Positions 24,701-36,906 of a stretch of 64,000 nucleotides of DNA are shown here, in pieces. Both the position numbers and the translations under genes were made by a program. Under the pieces are notes generated by a model. It searched no databases, was not told the origin of the DNA, and worked only from the letters and a program-made list of their open reading frames with translations. How positions within the stretch are numbered: position 1 is the first letter of the stretch; the number at the start of each line of letters is the position of its first letter. The stretch is from contig OY294072.1 in NCBI GenBank assembly GCA_958510875.1, positions 434,001 to 498,000 of the forward strand, given 5' to 3'. This stretch comes from Endomychus coccineus. Lineage: Eukaryota; Arthropoda; Insecta; Coleoptera; Endomychidae.

Positions 24701-24835
24701 ATTGTAATTTATTATCATTTATGAAAATCTTAATGTAAATTTAATAAGTGATTCTCCAACTGTGATACATCTGATGTATTAATGTCAAATACTATAAATT
24801 TTAAATACCATCCTTAATAAATTGTTTTTCATTGA
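21719..24835 (+). pseudogene. Non-LTR retrotransposon family A, U2 copy, to 3' end
   Basis: Gag end and endonuclease start are fused in one frame (21719-22052, ...KLDTSKMSNFSKILHYNIQC), broken by DEL-stop. The main frame 22121-23890 covers endonuclease (SDH), RT motifs VPIYKKG, NYRPISITPIFGKIFE, FDVTKAFDCVSHD, GVPQGSVLGPTLFLIYIND and the FADDTT catalytic box. A frameshift follows directly, and the thumb/C-terminus (YLDSRLTWEHHIAQL, YAILCWGYSAQ) continues at 23869-24489 and then 24357-24641. The 3' region (24642-24835) is AT-rich with AATAAATTG near 24817. No RNase H seen. Long RT frame but not translatable as one protein. Confidence 0.9.
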
Positions 24836-24993
24836 CTTGTGAAATAAACACCCTTATCCACTAAAAATACTATTAAAATACTGAGGACCTTTCGACAAGC
24901 ATAAGGCATTAGAGTTGAAAGATTCTTTGTAATTGAGCAGCTCTTTTACTGGATAAGGTTGATTATTTCTTATTTATATTTGAAAGTTATCAA

Positions 24994-25090
24994 ACAATAA
25001 TACAGCCTCATTTTGATTACTGTGCTTCCTTAATATATTCATTAGGTAAAAACAGCAAAGCCTCACTTCAGAAATTACAGAATAGAGGAA
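24994..25090 (+). pseudogene. Non-LTR family D scrap (RT thumb)
   Basis: About 32 codons reading QPHFDYCASLIYSLGKN...LQKLQNRGM, the thumb signature found after the RT domain of CR1/Jockey-like elements. Too short to classify; different from families A, B and C. It sits directly against the mariner remnant. Confidence 0.65.
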
Positions 25091-25433
25091 TGTAAAACAC
25101 TAAAAAGAACTATGTATTTTAATAAAGTAGATGTTCCTAATCTTAAATAAAACTGTTTTCTAACATTATTGAACATATCAGGCGTGATTGACCTCATCAC
25201 AAGCGTTATTCGTTCTTTCAACTCATTTAAATCAAAAGGTTTAGTTTTGTACACAATGGTCTTCACATATCCCCATAGATAGAAATCTAATAATGTAAGA
25301 TCAGGTGATCGCGCTGGCCATTCAATCGTACTGCCGGCCATTAAATTGGTAATGTGGTGGTGCTCCATCCTGCTGGAACAATATCGTATTCACTGGAACT
25401 TGAGGGTTTCCTGGATTAGGATATAAATTTGCC
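25091..25433 (-). pseudogene. Tc1/mariner-type transposase remnant, U2
   Basis: Same gene as in U1: FQQDGAPPHYQFN, frame change, IEWPARSPDLTLLDFYLWGYV to VRKQFYLR. The left end is truncated at 25091, so the 3' non-coding part seen in U1 is absent. Shares the internal deletion with U1 and U6. Confidence 0.82.
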
Positions 25434-25914
25434 AATGGTCGAAATGTTAACTTTGAACCTTTTAGAAGGTGGTGATAGCCACAAACCGGCTCGAAAACTG
25501 TTTTGAAATGGTTAATTTTGGATAAATAAACGGTTTTCTACAAGGTACCTTCCTCTGTTTGGTTAAAATAGGTAGGTACTTTTGGAAAAATAGAGTTGCT
25601 TTTCATTCAAATAAGTAATGAAAATGATACTTGATTAATATCCGTATAAGTAAGTAACTGTTATAGTAACTATATGTAGATTCTTTCTTAAAGTGCCAAA
25701 GATTTTTAAACAAGTTAATATCAGAATGTACTTCCGTCAATGAATTAATTAAATTTGTATTTTACAATATCAATGATTCAAAGACATTTTAATTTTGAAA
25801 AAGTGGAGTTGCAATATTTTAATTTGTTGTATAGTATTTGAGGAGCCATGTAGTTGTAGAGCGACTATATTTTATGAGCATTTTCTTTTGCAATACTTGA
25901 AGTTTCAATGATTG

Positions 25915-26169
25915 AATTATATAACCTAGAATTGGCCAGAGTACTCTAGAACTATACCTTCGACTAAGATTTGACTCCATTCCAATTTTATACTCTTCTA
26001 TGAATATCTACCACTCTCAATCTATCTAACCTATGAATGTCAAAGTGACATACGATCCAAACCATAGAATAACTTGTGACACGTGCTAATAGTAAAAGTT
26101 TCTATAAACGCGTACCCATCTCTATATAACCTACAACTGCCAGAGTGACGTCTGTCACAGTGACAACCT
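25915..26169 (+). promoter_or_regulatory. U3 TATA/TGAC-box module
   Basis: Three TATA-like boxes; the palindrome after the first is deleted (GGCCAGAGTACTC). GTGACGTCTGTCAC follows the third, then two AGCGGGGCGTA copies near 26260-26287. Confidence 0.38.
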
Positions 26170-26823
26170 GAAGGTGCCCATACACCTCACATAAAGGTTA
26201 CCACGCACTATCCGACTAAACCCTCAAAAAGGCGTTGCACATGAAAACAACTGTACGTCAGCGGGGCGTAACTTAGCGGGGCGTAGCCCGTAAAATCAAC
26301 TAGTCAACTATAATACTGGCCGGTTTAAGTTGGTACTCGAGTTACTAGAAAAGTTACTAGGAATATGCGATTTTCGACCTAATCGACGAACATTTTTGAA
26401 CACGACAAGCTAAAAGAAGCGAGCGCAGCGAGCTCGAAAAATGATTGAAACGTTAACTTTGAACCTTTTAAAAGGTCGCGATAGCCCCAAACCGGGTCAA
26501 AAACTGTTTTAAAATAGTCAATTTTCCGTAAATCGAATGACGTTCACGTGAGAAGGCCGTAGCACGCGAGTTGGAAGAGTGCAAAAGTTAGGAACATAGG
26601 AATTCTTTGCAAGGGCTTTTCGCGTACCGTTTTCGCTCCATGTAGTTAGATTTAGTCGGGATACGCACCCGAAAACCCTTCTTTTTTCCAAAAATTCCGT
26701 TTAAATACGAAAATTTAATTAAAATAGGAACAGGTACTCTCAGGTCTCACCTATGCACGTCTAACGTGCAACGTACCAAAGGGAATTTTCTAGCTACTAA
26801 AATATACCCGAAGCGAGTAAAAG

Positions 26824-27276
26824 CTAGCGGCCCATAGCAAAAAAGACTTCATTACGACTGGCGCCGGCCGCACGGGCCACCAAACGGCCCCAAATTAACA
26901 AGATCGAGGTAAAATGTATAAACTCTAACTGACGCGTAGCGAGCTCCTCGGGGCATATGTCGAAATCATTTCGTTCGTAGCTTATTACATAGGACATCTG
27001 GCGTTCATGCATTTGTGTTTTTAGATAATTTAATCCTTCTAATTTCGATAGGCCAAGTGAAAATCCCGGAGCCTCAAGCGCTAAAGATATCTGAGTGTTT
27101 AAACTTTCGTATAAAATTGCGAAATTTGGCATTCTTAGAAACGTCAAATTAATTAATCTGACACAAGAGTTGGGGACATTTTTATTCAAATCGATATAAT
27201 ACCAATTTTTGTCGTCCATATTGCAAGATTTTCTCGGAAATTTTCCAAAATCGAAAACTAGGGCCTCTACCTTCAA
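26824..27276 (-). CDS. ORF150, copy in U3, unknown protein
   Basis: Intact 150 codons, U1-type N-terminus (MKVEALVFDFGKFPRKSC) with a U2-type C-terminal half (CPEELATRQLEFIHF). Near the end GASRNEVFFAMGR replaces GASCNKVFFAMGR, which removes the in-frame AATAAA in this copy. Nothing else distinguishes it; function unknown. Confidence 0.4.
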   Translation of the reverse strand: MKVEALVFDFGKFPRKSCNMDDKNWYYIDLNKNVPNSCVRLINLTFLRMPNFAILYESLNTQISLALEAPGFSLGLSKLEGLNYLKTQMHERQMSYVISYERNDFDICPEELATRQLEFIHFTSILLIWGRLVARAAGASRNEVFFAMGR

Positions 27277-28265
27277 TTAAAATTCACCATTCGAAAGATC
27301 GTCATCGATAATGTTAAAATCGAACCAAACTATAGTCCGAGACTAGCCCAAAAATGCCGCTAAGTAGCTTAAAATAAATCATAAAGATTTGACGTTGTTT
27401 GACGGTAACCTATGTAAGGATTAAGTGATAACTCGCGAAGAGAACTGATTTCGGAGGTGTATGTATAATGAAACGATGTAGAAATAATACCAAGAGATCT
27501 TAAATAGCTATATACCGCTCAGAAACTCTCTAAATGGTCCATGGACGAAGGTATACTTCCTAGGGGTACAAGTACATTTCTACATCCTTGGAAGCTTTGG
27601 GGCACGAAATAGCATATATATCGACTGTAGAATCTTTTCAATAAGCTATGCAACAAATCTATGGTCTTATTTCACAAAAATCTAACCTTATTCATAGTCT
27701 GGGTGTTATATGTAGTAAACAACATGTCTCTAACTAAAAGTCAACAAAACTACATAAATAAGATATGAACGTGGGGCCCCATCTATTAAAAAACGTTCTA
27801 GAGGTATGTCTGAACAATGTGTAACAATAAGACTTTCCATTTTTTATTTTAGAAATAGATAAATTGAGAATATCAATTATGGTGCCTACATACATATTCT
27901 TGCAACAAACTAAAGTACATAGGGATTTTGAAAGAATAACAAAACGATTAAGAAAGGTATGTACATCATCTACGATATTAGTACAACTGATTTACTAAGG
28001 TACATAACAAGATATGTGTCATATTCTACAGTAAGCGTAGCATCTTCCAGTAGCAGCACGATCATTGGATTCACTCAGAATTACTTCAAATTCATAGTAC
28101 AAGCCTTTCAAAGTACTCGAGTAATGTCACTATAGATACAATAAAGATATTTTCATATACATGTGTATGGTGTATTATGTTTTAGGATCTAAATTGTCAG
28201 TTCACATTTTCAACGTAGATACAACGTTATGATAGATACATATAATAGCATCTTTCAAGAATTCA

Positions 28266-28472
28266 ATGCCAAATATGGATAAATTATATGGAATAAGGAA
28301 AGGAAAAGATGTATACAAGAGTGTTTCATATGTTTTTGGAAAGGAAGGAATTCTTAATGTTCAATTCACTCATTTCATAGGTACATATGACAGTTGGTGG
28401 AAAAATTTCACCATAACCAATTGTATGGATGTTATATGCATGAAAATGATTATGAAAGTGTTGAACAATTAA
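28266..28472 (+). CDS. ORF68, U3, unknown short protein
   Basis: 68 codons starting MPNMDKLYGIRKGKDVYKSV with a centre GTYDSWWKNFTITNC and end KVLNN, followed 14 bases later by the hairpin. The same frame is intact in U4 (one residue change) and U8, but broken in U1, U2, U5, U6 and U7. It lies after the poly(A)-like signal of the preceding segment. I do not recognise it. Could be a chance frame. Confidence 0.25.
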   Translation: MPNMDKLYGIRKGKDVYKSVSYVFGKEGILNVQFTHFIGTYDSWWKNFTITNCMDVICMKMIMKVLNN

Positions 28473-28486
28473 TTTGCTACCACAAG

Positions 28487-28508
28487 GTATACTTTCAACA
28501 AAGTATAC
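28487..28508 (+). other. U3 hairpin, perfect 9-bp stem
   Basis: Arms GTATACTTT / AAAGTATAC, loop CAAC. Confidence 0.7.
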
Positions 28509-28938
28509 ATCATTTTATGGATATTTTGATACATTAAGAAACGAAGGCATCCAAAGGATGAATCGTACAGTTTCAATACTTCAAATTGAACTTTGCTTAT
28601 GCATATGTAACAAGAATCAAGGTAAGGGGAAAACTTAATAATGAAATGCTTCCTTTCACTTCATTATTCCTGGCATACATCAGATTCGAAGCTGTTTGCT
28701 TCCCCAACGGGTAGTAGATTTTGTATAACATAACTCCCTCTGAGACTATGTAGCATTCAAAATAGAGATGTTCAAACTTGATTGAGAGATGTACAAACAA
28801 AACACAATTGCATTTTGCAAGTTACTAATAGGAATAAATTCTGTATCTTTGTATTTATAACAAAAAGGGTAGATCGTACAGTTTTAATACTGGGAATTGG
28901 TTTTTACAATGGTTCTACTACCGATATGTTTGAGAAAT

Positions 28939-29985
28939 CCATGCCCAAGAAATGATAAAAAAATTAAGAGGCATTGTTTACAGAATGTGTCATTTAAAGA
29001 ACATACTTAGTGTGCAGCAACTAAAAATTCTGTATCACTCTTTTGTCGAGAACATTCTTAGCTAGGGCATAATTGCTTGGGGAGCAATGGGGAAAGTATT
29101 ACATGATAAATTAAAGAAAATGCAAAAAAAGATATTAAAAATAATCTACAATAAAATTAGAATGGTTTCAACTGAGGAGCTGTTCAGAATTTCATATGTG
29201 CTCGACATTAAGCAACTGTACGCTAAACAAATTTTATTACATCTTAAAAATAATGAAGCATTGAAAATACCATTGAACGTCAATTATAATACTAGATCTA
29301 CCACATCCATTAACATACAAACCCCAAGATGTCATAAAACGATAATGCAAAGTACATTTACATATTTAGGGCCAAGACTTTGGAATCAACCACCAGCAGA
29401 GTTAAAAAATGTCAACGGACCTACTAAGGCCTTTAAAAATAAAATAAAAAAACATATCTTACAGAAAGGATTTCATTTAGATAAATACCGTTTTACATTA
29501 TATTAATTCTGCTTAATAGTTTTGCTAGAATCCAATTATTATTGTTATTGGTGCTAGACTCTTTTACTTAATCATAACATATATGTTAAACTCTGTTTAT
29601 AAGTTCCCTAAATTTTTACTTCAAATCACTAATAAATTTCTCATACGCTTTTTGAATTTTTGTTCTGATCCTCAATAATTGGTCTACTTATTTACCTACT
29701 TATTTAATTATCTATGTATTTATGTATGTATAGGTATACGTTTTGTTTATATCTGGTTGTTATATTGCTAAATACTAATTAATGGTACTTATCCTAACTT
29801 TTTACAACTCTATTCCCATAAAACAAAATCCAATGAGAATTTACATGGGATTCCAATGTTTCTTTTATTTTACAAATGTCACATAAACTACTATACTTAA
29901 TGCAATTATTTCTCTTATTGTAAATTTATTGTATCTTACAATAAGGTAAAATAAAAATTATTCTTATTCTATTCTTATATTCAAC
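28939..29985 (+). pseudogene. Non-LTR family B, 3' part in U3
   Basis: Picks up the thumb where the U2 copy ends (HAQEMIKKLRGIVYRMCHLK) and continues to the C-terminus (GPRLWNQPPAELKNVNG ... KYRFTLY, stop at 29504-29506). A TAG at ~29061 replaces the tyrosine expected in ENILSYGIIAWG. The 3' non-coding part ends in a TTATTCTTATTCTATTC tail at 29958-29982, the simple-repeat type of end known from CR1-like elements. 5' truncated. U4 shares the same left junction and stop. Confidence 0.85.
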
Positions 29986-30738
29986 CAAGAAGGGGTGCAG
30001 GTTCTCCCTCGATTATTTGAAGTGTAGCTATTTGCTTGATACCACAGAAAATAGGGGGTATAGTTACAAATTTGCAAATAACATTGTTTGATTTCAAGGT
30101 GGGTTCAAGACATATGAAAATCCAATAACCCATAAAAGAGTTCACACTGTGTATAAACTATAACACTGTGAATAATCACCCTTATCCACTAAGAATACTA
30201 TTAAAATACTGAGGACCTTTCGACTAGCAGCATGCACCATCTGAGTTGGAAGCTCCTCTGTACTTTTAACAGTTCTTTTACGGGATAAGGTTGATTATTT
30301 CTTATTTATATTTGAATGTTATATCGAATTACGTTATGAGAAGTAAAAACCTTCCTACATACTGGTTCTATTTAGGTTCTTTCTTTACTGGGAAACTTTT
30401 CCAAACAATAAGTCACAACCAAAAGGGGGTGGGGTAATTTTCTTCGATTACTTGAATAGTAATGTATGTTACTCCATATGAGATGAGAAAATCATTGATT
30501 TAAGTATTATATAGGTAGGTACTTTTTAAAGAAATAGAGTTACCCTTCATTCAAATGATTAATTAAATTTCTATTTTCTTTGTATGAAGTTGAATGATTC
30601 AAAGACACCTTTCACTTTTGAAAAAGTTGATAGAGTTGCAAACGTTTCCAAATAATATATCACAACCAGGAGAGGGTGAGGTATTCTCCATCGATTACTT
30701 AAATAGTAGGCTATATGTAACTTCAGAAAAGAGAGGAG

Positions 30739-31878
30739 TATAAGAATAAGAATACCTAAGAATATGTTTATTGAAACTAAAACTGGTATCACGTGAATAC
30801 AGGAAAATAGACACCTAAACGCCAAGAGGTTTGTATTGTGCCGTATAATTTATTACAACAGTACAGTAGATAATTGAATATTATATATTTCGATTTATTA
30901 GTCAGATAATAAATATAATTGATATTTCGAGTGAGCAATATAACTATAATTAAGAAACGCTGAGACAACTCACAAATATGTGGGCGTTATCAATGAGATA
31001 AGTATAGACTTCATATTTGAATTTTTTAACATCATTATTAATTGATCTCAATGCTAACGGAAGTTTTTTATAGACTTTTGATCCGTTGAAGGAAATACTA
31101 TTTTGACATTTTCTTTTGGCGAATTTATTAATTTTGATTTCTTCATTGTAAGCTGCTCTTGTGTGATAGGCATGATCTATGCACTTAGTTTCCACTTTTA
31201 GATGCATGTAGATTAGACATTGATATATGTAAAGTGTTCTTACTTTTAGCACATTCATTTGTTTGTATAAAATATCCGTAGAAAATCTTCTAGATTTGTT
31301 CAATATTATTTTTAAGACGTAATTTTGTACAACATTAAGAGGTTCCATTGCATTTTTATATAGACCCCCCACGCTTCGATGCCATATTTCAATAAAGATT
31401 CCACCAGAGCTTTGTATATATTTTTAAGCATACGCATGTATTCTCTTATTTGGTAAAATTTAGAAATTAGTTTTCTTACTTCGCTTGCTAAATGTTCTAC
31501 TTGAATATTCCACCTAAGATTTTTGTCAATGATTATACCAAGATATTTAATGTGGTCTGCAGCTTGTATGTAATTTTCACATTCACAGTTCGTATGGATG
31601 TATAGTTTGTTTACGTTATTGCATTCACTAACGTTCGTGATTGAGAAACTTATGAATTTAGTTTTATTTGAATTAAGGGTGAGTTTGTTTGATTGTAACC
31701 AGCAATTCACAGTACTAAGACCACATGTAGCTTCATTCATGAGTGAATGTGAATATCTATCACTGAATATAATAACTGTGTCGTCAGCATAGTTTATCAG
31801 TTTTGCATCAATCGGGAGGCTCCCTATCGAATTTATATAAATTAATAACAATATTAGTAGTATAGTTGCGTATATCAT
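30739..31878 (-). pseudogene. Non-LTR family C, RT 3' half, minus strand, U3
   Basis: Third non-LTR family, opposite to the others. Frame 31878-31312 starts just before the catalytic YADDT box (LLIYINSIGSLPIDAKLINYADDT) and includes YLGIIIDKNLRWNIQ and LLKYGIEAWG; a frameshift then moves it to 31372-30950 (MEPLNVVQNYVLKIILNK to the stop). The tail, read on the minus strand, ends in TATTCTTATTCTTATAC near 30739, again a simple-repeat 3' end. Everything before the palm core is missing. Confidence 0.87.
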
Positions 31879-32236
31879 TGTCCATTTCAGTTATGTAATG
31901 TTTCACATATGTTGCTATTTTATCTGTGACTTTTAATTTAATATTCTTTACATCTGATCTATTGTTTTATGACTTTCGCGTAGTACCAAAAGACGCCACG
32001 TAGGAGTATTTTCTGAAAATTGTCAGTTGACTTGTAAATACAAGGCATATCTGCGTTTTCAAAATCGTTTTACCACGTCGTGATCCAAGCGCCAGCTGGT
32101 GACTGAGCGAGGGACTACGAGTTTGACGACGCGTAAGCGACTCATGTCAACCATAGAGTTTCCGGACCTGTATGTACGACCGTGTTTTATGTTTATTAAT
32201 TTAGTGAGCCACTGTACTATCGCTTTAGGTACATAG
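31879..32236 (-). other. GC-richer segment beside family C, unidentified
   Basis: Higher GC than its surroundings, with palindrome CTTGTAAATACAAG at 32031-32044. Read on the minus strand it precedes family C and has a short open stretch (VTDKIATYVKHYITEMDND). It might be the 5' untranslated part and ORF1 start of family C brought next to the RT by an internal deletion. This is inference; no motif proves it. Copied in U4 at ~38805-39162. Confidence 0.3.
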
Positions 32237-32794
32237 AAAATTATTGATTTAATTATTATATCAACAACATTCCAAGAACCAAAATGAGTAAATAACAGGG
32301 AACAATAGTTATTAATTAAGAGAACAAGGAATCATTCAACAAAATAAAAACTAAGGTATTGTTATTACTGTAGTGGTAAGAACACTCCAGGTACAAGACT
32401 CCTTACATTTGAAAAGTTGCATTCTCTAAAGGAAGATGAATGATTCAAAGACATTTAATTTCAAAGTAAAGTTGCAAATATTTTAATTTGTTGCAAAGTA
32501 TTCTAGGAGCCAAGTTGTTCCAAATGGAATGTAATTTTTCTGCGTACAGAGAAAATAAACGGTTTTCAATAGTGTATCTTGCTCTGTTTACTGTAAATAG
32601 GTAGCTACTTTTGAAGAAATAGAGTTGCTTTAAATTTGTATTCTACAATATCGATGATTCAAAGACATTTTAATTTTGAAAAGTACAGTTGCAATATTTT
32701 AATTTGTTGTATAGTATTTGAGGAGCCATGTAGTTGTAGAGCGACTATATTTTATGAGCATTTTCTTTTGCAATACTTGAAGTTTCAATGATTG

Positions 32795-33076
32795 AATTAT
32801 ATAACCTAGAATTGGCCAAGTGACGTACGTCACAAATTCCAAAGAGTACTCTAGAACTATACCTTCGACTAACATTTGACTCCATTCCAATTTTATACTC
32901 TTCTATGAATATCTACCACTCTCAATCTATCTAACCTATGAATGTCAAAGTGACATACGATCCAAACCATAGAATAACTTGTGACACGTGCTAATAGTAA
33001 AAGTTTCTATAAACGCGTACCCATCTCTATATAACCTACAACTGCCACAGTGACGTCTGTCACAGTGACAACCTAA
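32795..33076 (+). promoter_or_regulatory. U4 TATA/TGAC-box module with perfect palindrome
   Basis: Three TATA-like boxes. GTGACGTACGTCAC at 32820-32833 is a perfect 14-base palindrome. GTGACGTCTGTCAC follows the third box near 33051. CRE/bZIP-like by appearance. Confidence 0.4.
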
Positions 33077-33712
33077 AGGTGCCCATACACCTCACCAAAA
33101 GGTTACCACGCACTATCCGACTTAACCCTCGAAAAGGCGTTGCACATAAAAAACTGTTAACAGCGGGGCGTAGCCCGTAAAATCAACTAGTCGGTATTAG
33201 AATAAGCGGCTTATTAGGTTGGTAGTCAAGTTACTAAAAATCAAACTAGGAATATGCGATTTTCGACCTTATCGACGGTCAACTTTGGACACGACAAGCT
33301 AAAATATGCGAGCGCAGCGAGCCCAAAAAATGATTGAAACGTTAACTTTGAACCTTTTAGAAGGTCGCATAAGCCCCAAACCGGGTCGAAAACTGTTTTG
33401 AAATAGTTAATTTTCCGTAAATCGAATGACGTTCACGTTAGAAGCCCGTAGCTCGCGAGTTGAAATAGTGCAAAAGTTAGGAACATAGAACTTCTTTACG
33501 GGGGCTTTTTGCGTACCGATTTCACTCCATGTAGTTAGATTTAGTCGGGATACGCACCCGACAGCCCTTCTTTTTTCCAAAAATTTCGTTTAAATATGAA
33601 AATTTAATTAAAATAGGAACAGGTACTCTCAGGTCTCAGCTACGAGCTTCTGACGTGCCGAGTACCAAAGGGAATTTTCTAGCTACTAAAATATACCCGA
33701 AGCGGATAAATG

Positions 33713-34165
33713 CTAGCGGCCCATAGCAAAAAAGACTTTATTACAGCTGGCGCCGGCCGCACGGGCCACGAAACGGCCCCAAATTAACAAGATCGAGGTA
33801 AAATGTATAAACTCTAACTGACGCGTAGCGAGCTCCTCGAGGGATATGTCGAAATCATTTCGTTCGTAGCTTATTACATAGGACGTTTGGCCTTCATGCA
33901 ATTGTGTTTTTAGATAATTTAATCCTTCTAATTTCGATAGGCCAAGTGAAAATCCCGGAGCCTCAAGCGCTAAAGACATCTGAGTGTTTAAAATTTCGTA
34001 CAAAATTGCGAAATTTGGCATTCTTAGAAACGTCAAATTAATTAATCTGACACAAGAGTTGGGGATATTTTTATTCAAATCGATATAATACCAATTTTTG
34101 TCGTCCATATTACAAGATTTTCTCGGAAATTTTCCAAAATCGAAAACTAGGGCCTCTACCTTCAA
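33713..34165 (-). CDS. ORF150, copy in U4, unknown protein
   Basis: Intact 150 codons; differs from U3 by few residues (EILNTQMSLALEAPG, HEGQTSYVISYERN, DISLEELATRQ) and keeps GASCNKVFFAMGR. The U3/U4 difference is larger here than in the rest of these twin units, suggesting exchange with other copies. Confidence 0.4.
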   Translation of the reverse strand: MKVEALVFDFGKFPRKSCNMDDKNWYYIDLNKNIPNSCVRLINLTFLRMPNFAILYEILNTQMSLALEAPGFSLGLSKLEGLNYLKTQLHEGQTSYVISYERNDFDISLEELATRQLEFIHFTSILLIWGRFVARAAGASCNKVFFAMGR

Positions 34166-35154
34166 TTAAAATTCACCATTCGAAAGATCGCCATCGATAA
34201 TGTTAAAATCGAACCAAACTATAGTCCGAGACTAGCCCAAAAATGCCGCTAAGTAGCTTAAAATAAATCATAAAGATTTGACGTTGTTTGACGGTAACCT
34301 ATGTAAGGATTAAGTGATAACTCACGAAGAGAACTGATTTCGGAGGTGTATGTATAATGAACCGATGTAGAAATAATACCAAGAGATCTTAAATAGCTAT
34401 ATACCGCTCAGAAACTCTCTAAATGGTCCATGGACGAAGGTATACTTCCTAGGGGTACAAGTACATTTCTACATCCTTGGAAGCTTTGGGGCACGAAATA
34501 GCATATATATCGACTGTAGAATCTTTTCAATAAGCTATGCAACAAATCTATGGTCTTATTTCACAAAAATCTAACCTTATTCATAGTCTGGGAGTTATAT
34601 GTAGTAAACAACATGTCTCTAACTAAAAGTCAACAAAACTACATAAATAAGATATGAACGTGGGGCCCCATCTATTAAAAAACGTTCTAGAGGTATGTCT
34701 GAACAATGTGTAACAATAAGACTTTCCATTTTTTATTTTAGAAATAGATAAATTGAGAATATCAATTATGGTGCCTACATACATATTCTTGCAACAAACT
34801 AAAGTACATAGGGATTTTGAAAGAATAACAAAACGATTAAGAAAGGTATGTACATCATCTACGATATTAGTACAACTGATTTACTAAGGTACATAACAAG
34901 ATATGTGTCATATTCTACAGTAAGCGTAGCATCTTCCAGTAGCAGCACGATCATTGGATTCACTCAGAATTACTTCAAATTCACAGTACAAGCCTTTCAA
35001 AGTACTCGAGTAATGTCACTATAGATACAATAAAGATATTTTCATATACATGTGTATGGTGTATTATGTTTTAGGATCTAAATTGTCAGTTCACATTTTC
35101 AACGTAGATACAACGTTATGATAGATACATCTAATAGTATCTTTCAAGAATTCA

Positions 35155-35361
35155 ATGCCAAATATGGATAAATTATATGGAATAAGGAAAGGAAAAGATG
35201 TATACAAGAGTGTTTCATATGTTTTTGGAAAGGAAGGAATTCTTAATGTTCAATTCACTCATTTTATAGGTACATATGACAGTTGGTGGAAAAATTTCAC
35301 CATAACCAATTGTATGGATGTTATATGCATGAAAATGATTATGAAAATGTTGAACAATTAA
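35155..35361 (+). CDS. ORF68, U4, unknown short protein
   Basis: Same as the U3 frame with one residue change near the end (MKMLNN for MKVLNN). Unknown; low confidence as a gene. Confidence 0.25.
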   Translation: MPNMDKLYGIRKGKDVYKSVSYVFGKEGILNVQFTHFIGTYDSWWKNFTITNCMDVICMKMIMKMLNN

Positions 35362-35375
35362 TTTGCTACCACAAG

Positions 35376-35397
35376 GTATACTTTCAACAAAGTATAC
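35376..35397 (+). other. U4 hairpin, perfect 9-bp stem
   Basis: Arms GTATACTTT / AAAGTATAC, loop CAAC. Confidence 0.7.
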
Positions 35398-35827
35398 ATC
35401 ATTTTATGGATATTTTGATACATTAAGAGACGAAGGCATCCAAAGGATGAATCGTACAGTTTCAATACTTCAAATTGAACTTTGCTTATGCATATGTAAC
35501 AAGAATCAAGGTAAGGGGAAAACTTAATAATGAAATGCTTCCTTTCACTTCATTATTCCTGGCATACATCAGATTCGAAGCTGTTTGCTTCCCCAACAGG
35601 TAGTAAATATTGTATAACATAACTCCCTCTGAGACTATGTAGCATTCAAAATAGAGATGTTCAAACTTGATTGAGAGATGTACAAACAAAACACAATTGC
35701 ATTTTGCAAGTTACTAATAGGAATAAATTCTGTATCTTTGTATTTATAACAAAAAGGGTAGATCGTACAGTTTTAATACTGGGAATTGGTTTTTACAATG
35801 GTTCTACTACCGATATGTTTGAGAAAT

Positions 35828-36906
35828 CCATGCTCAAGAAATGATAAAAAAATTAAGAGGCATTGTTTACAGAATGTGTCATTTAAAGAACATACTTAGT
35901 GTGCAGCAACTAAAAATTCTGTATCACTCTTTTGTCGAGAACATTCTTAGCTAGGGCATAATTGCTTGGGGAGCAATGGGGAAAGTATTACATGATAAAT
36001 TAAAGAAAATGCAAAAAAAGATATTGAAAATAATCTACAATAAAATTAGAATGGTTTCAACTGAGGAGCTGTTCAGAATTTCATATGTGCTCGACATTAA
36101 GCAACTGTACGCTAAACAAATTTTATTACATCTTAAAAATAATGAAGCATTGAAAATACCATTGAACGTCAATTATAATACTAGATCTACCACATCCATT
36201 AACATACAAACCCCAAGATGTCATAAAACGATAATGCAAAGTACATTTACATATTTAGGGCTTTAAGACTTTGGAATCAACCACCAGCAGAAATAAAAAA
36301 TGTCAACGGACCTACTAAGGCCTTTAAAAATAAAATAAAAAAACATATCTTACAGAAAGGATTTCATTTAGATAAATACCGTTTTACATTATATTAATTC
36401 TGCTTAATAGTTTTGCTAGAATCCAATTATTATTGTTATTGGTGCTAGACTCTTTTACTTAATCATAACATATATGTTAAACTCTGTTTATAAGTTCCCT
36501 AAATTTTTACTTCAAATCACTAATAAATCACTCATTCCCTCACTTAATTTTTTTTTTAAATTTCTCATACGCTTTTTGAATTTTTGTTCTGATCCTCAAT
36601 AATTGGTCTACTTATTTACCTACTTATTTAATTATCTATGTATTTATGTATGTATAGGTATACGTTTTGTTTATATCTGGTTGTTATATTGCTAAATACT
36701 AATTAATGGTACTTATCCTAACTTTTTACAACTCTATTCCCATAAAACAAATTCCAATGAGAATTTACATGGGATTCCAATGTTTCTTTTATTTTACAAA
36801 TGTCACATAAACTACTATACTTAATGCAATTATTTCTCTTATTGTAAATTTATTGTATCTTACAAAAAGGTAAAATAAAAATTATTCTTATTCTATTCTT
36901 ATATTC
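35828..36906 (+). pseudogene. Non-LTR family B, 3' part in U4
   Basis: Duplicate of the U3 piece with the same left junction, the same TAG in ENILS-stop-GIIAWG, and the same TTATTC-type tail. An extra two bases near 36262 end the frame after STFTYLGL, so the C-terminus is out of frame here but not in U3. About 37 extra bases lie near 36520. Confidence 0.85.

Larger units (their letters stand above)
16982..25525 (+). repeat. Array unit U2 (~8.5 kb)
   Basis: Contains ORF150 (18264-18716), the hairpin at 19870, family B with a palm deletion, family A to its 3' end, a family D scrap and a mariner remnant. It matches U6 at a constant offset of 31,046 bp from ORF150 through family A. Confidence 0.85.
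25526..32567 (+). repeat. Array unit U3 (~7.0 kb)
   Basis: Contains ORF150 (26824-27276), ORF68 (28266-28472), the hairpin at 28487, a 3' piece of family B and a minus-strand family C piece. Near-identical to U4 at offset 6889, rising to 6926 after a ~37 bp length difference near 36520. Confidence 0.88.
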
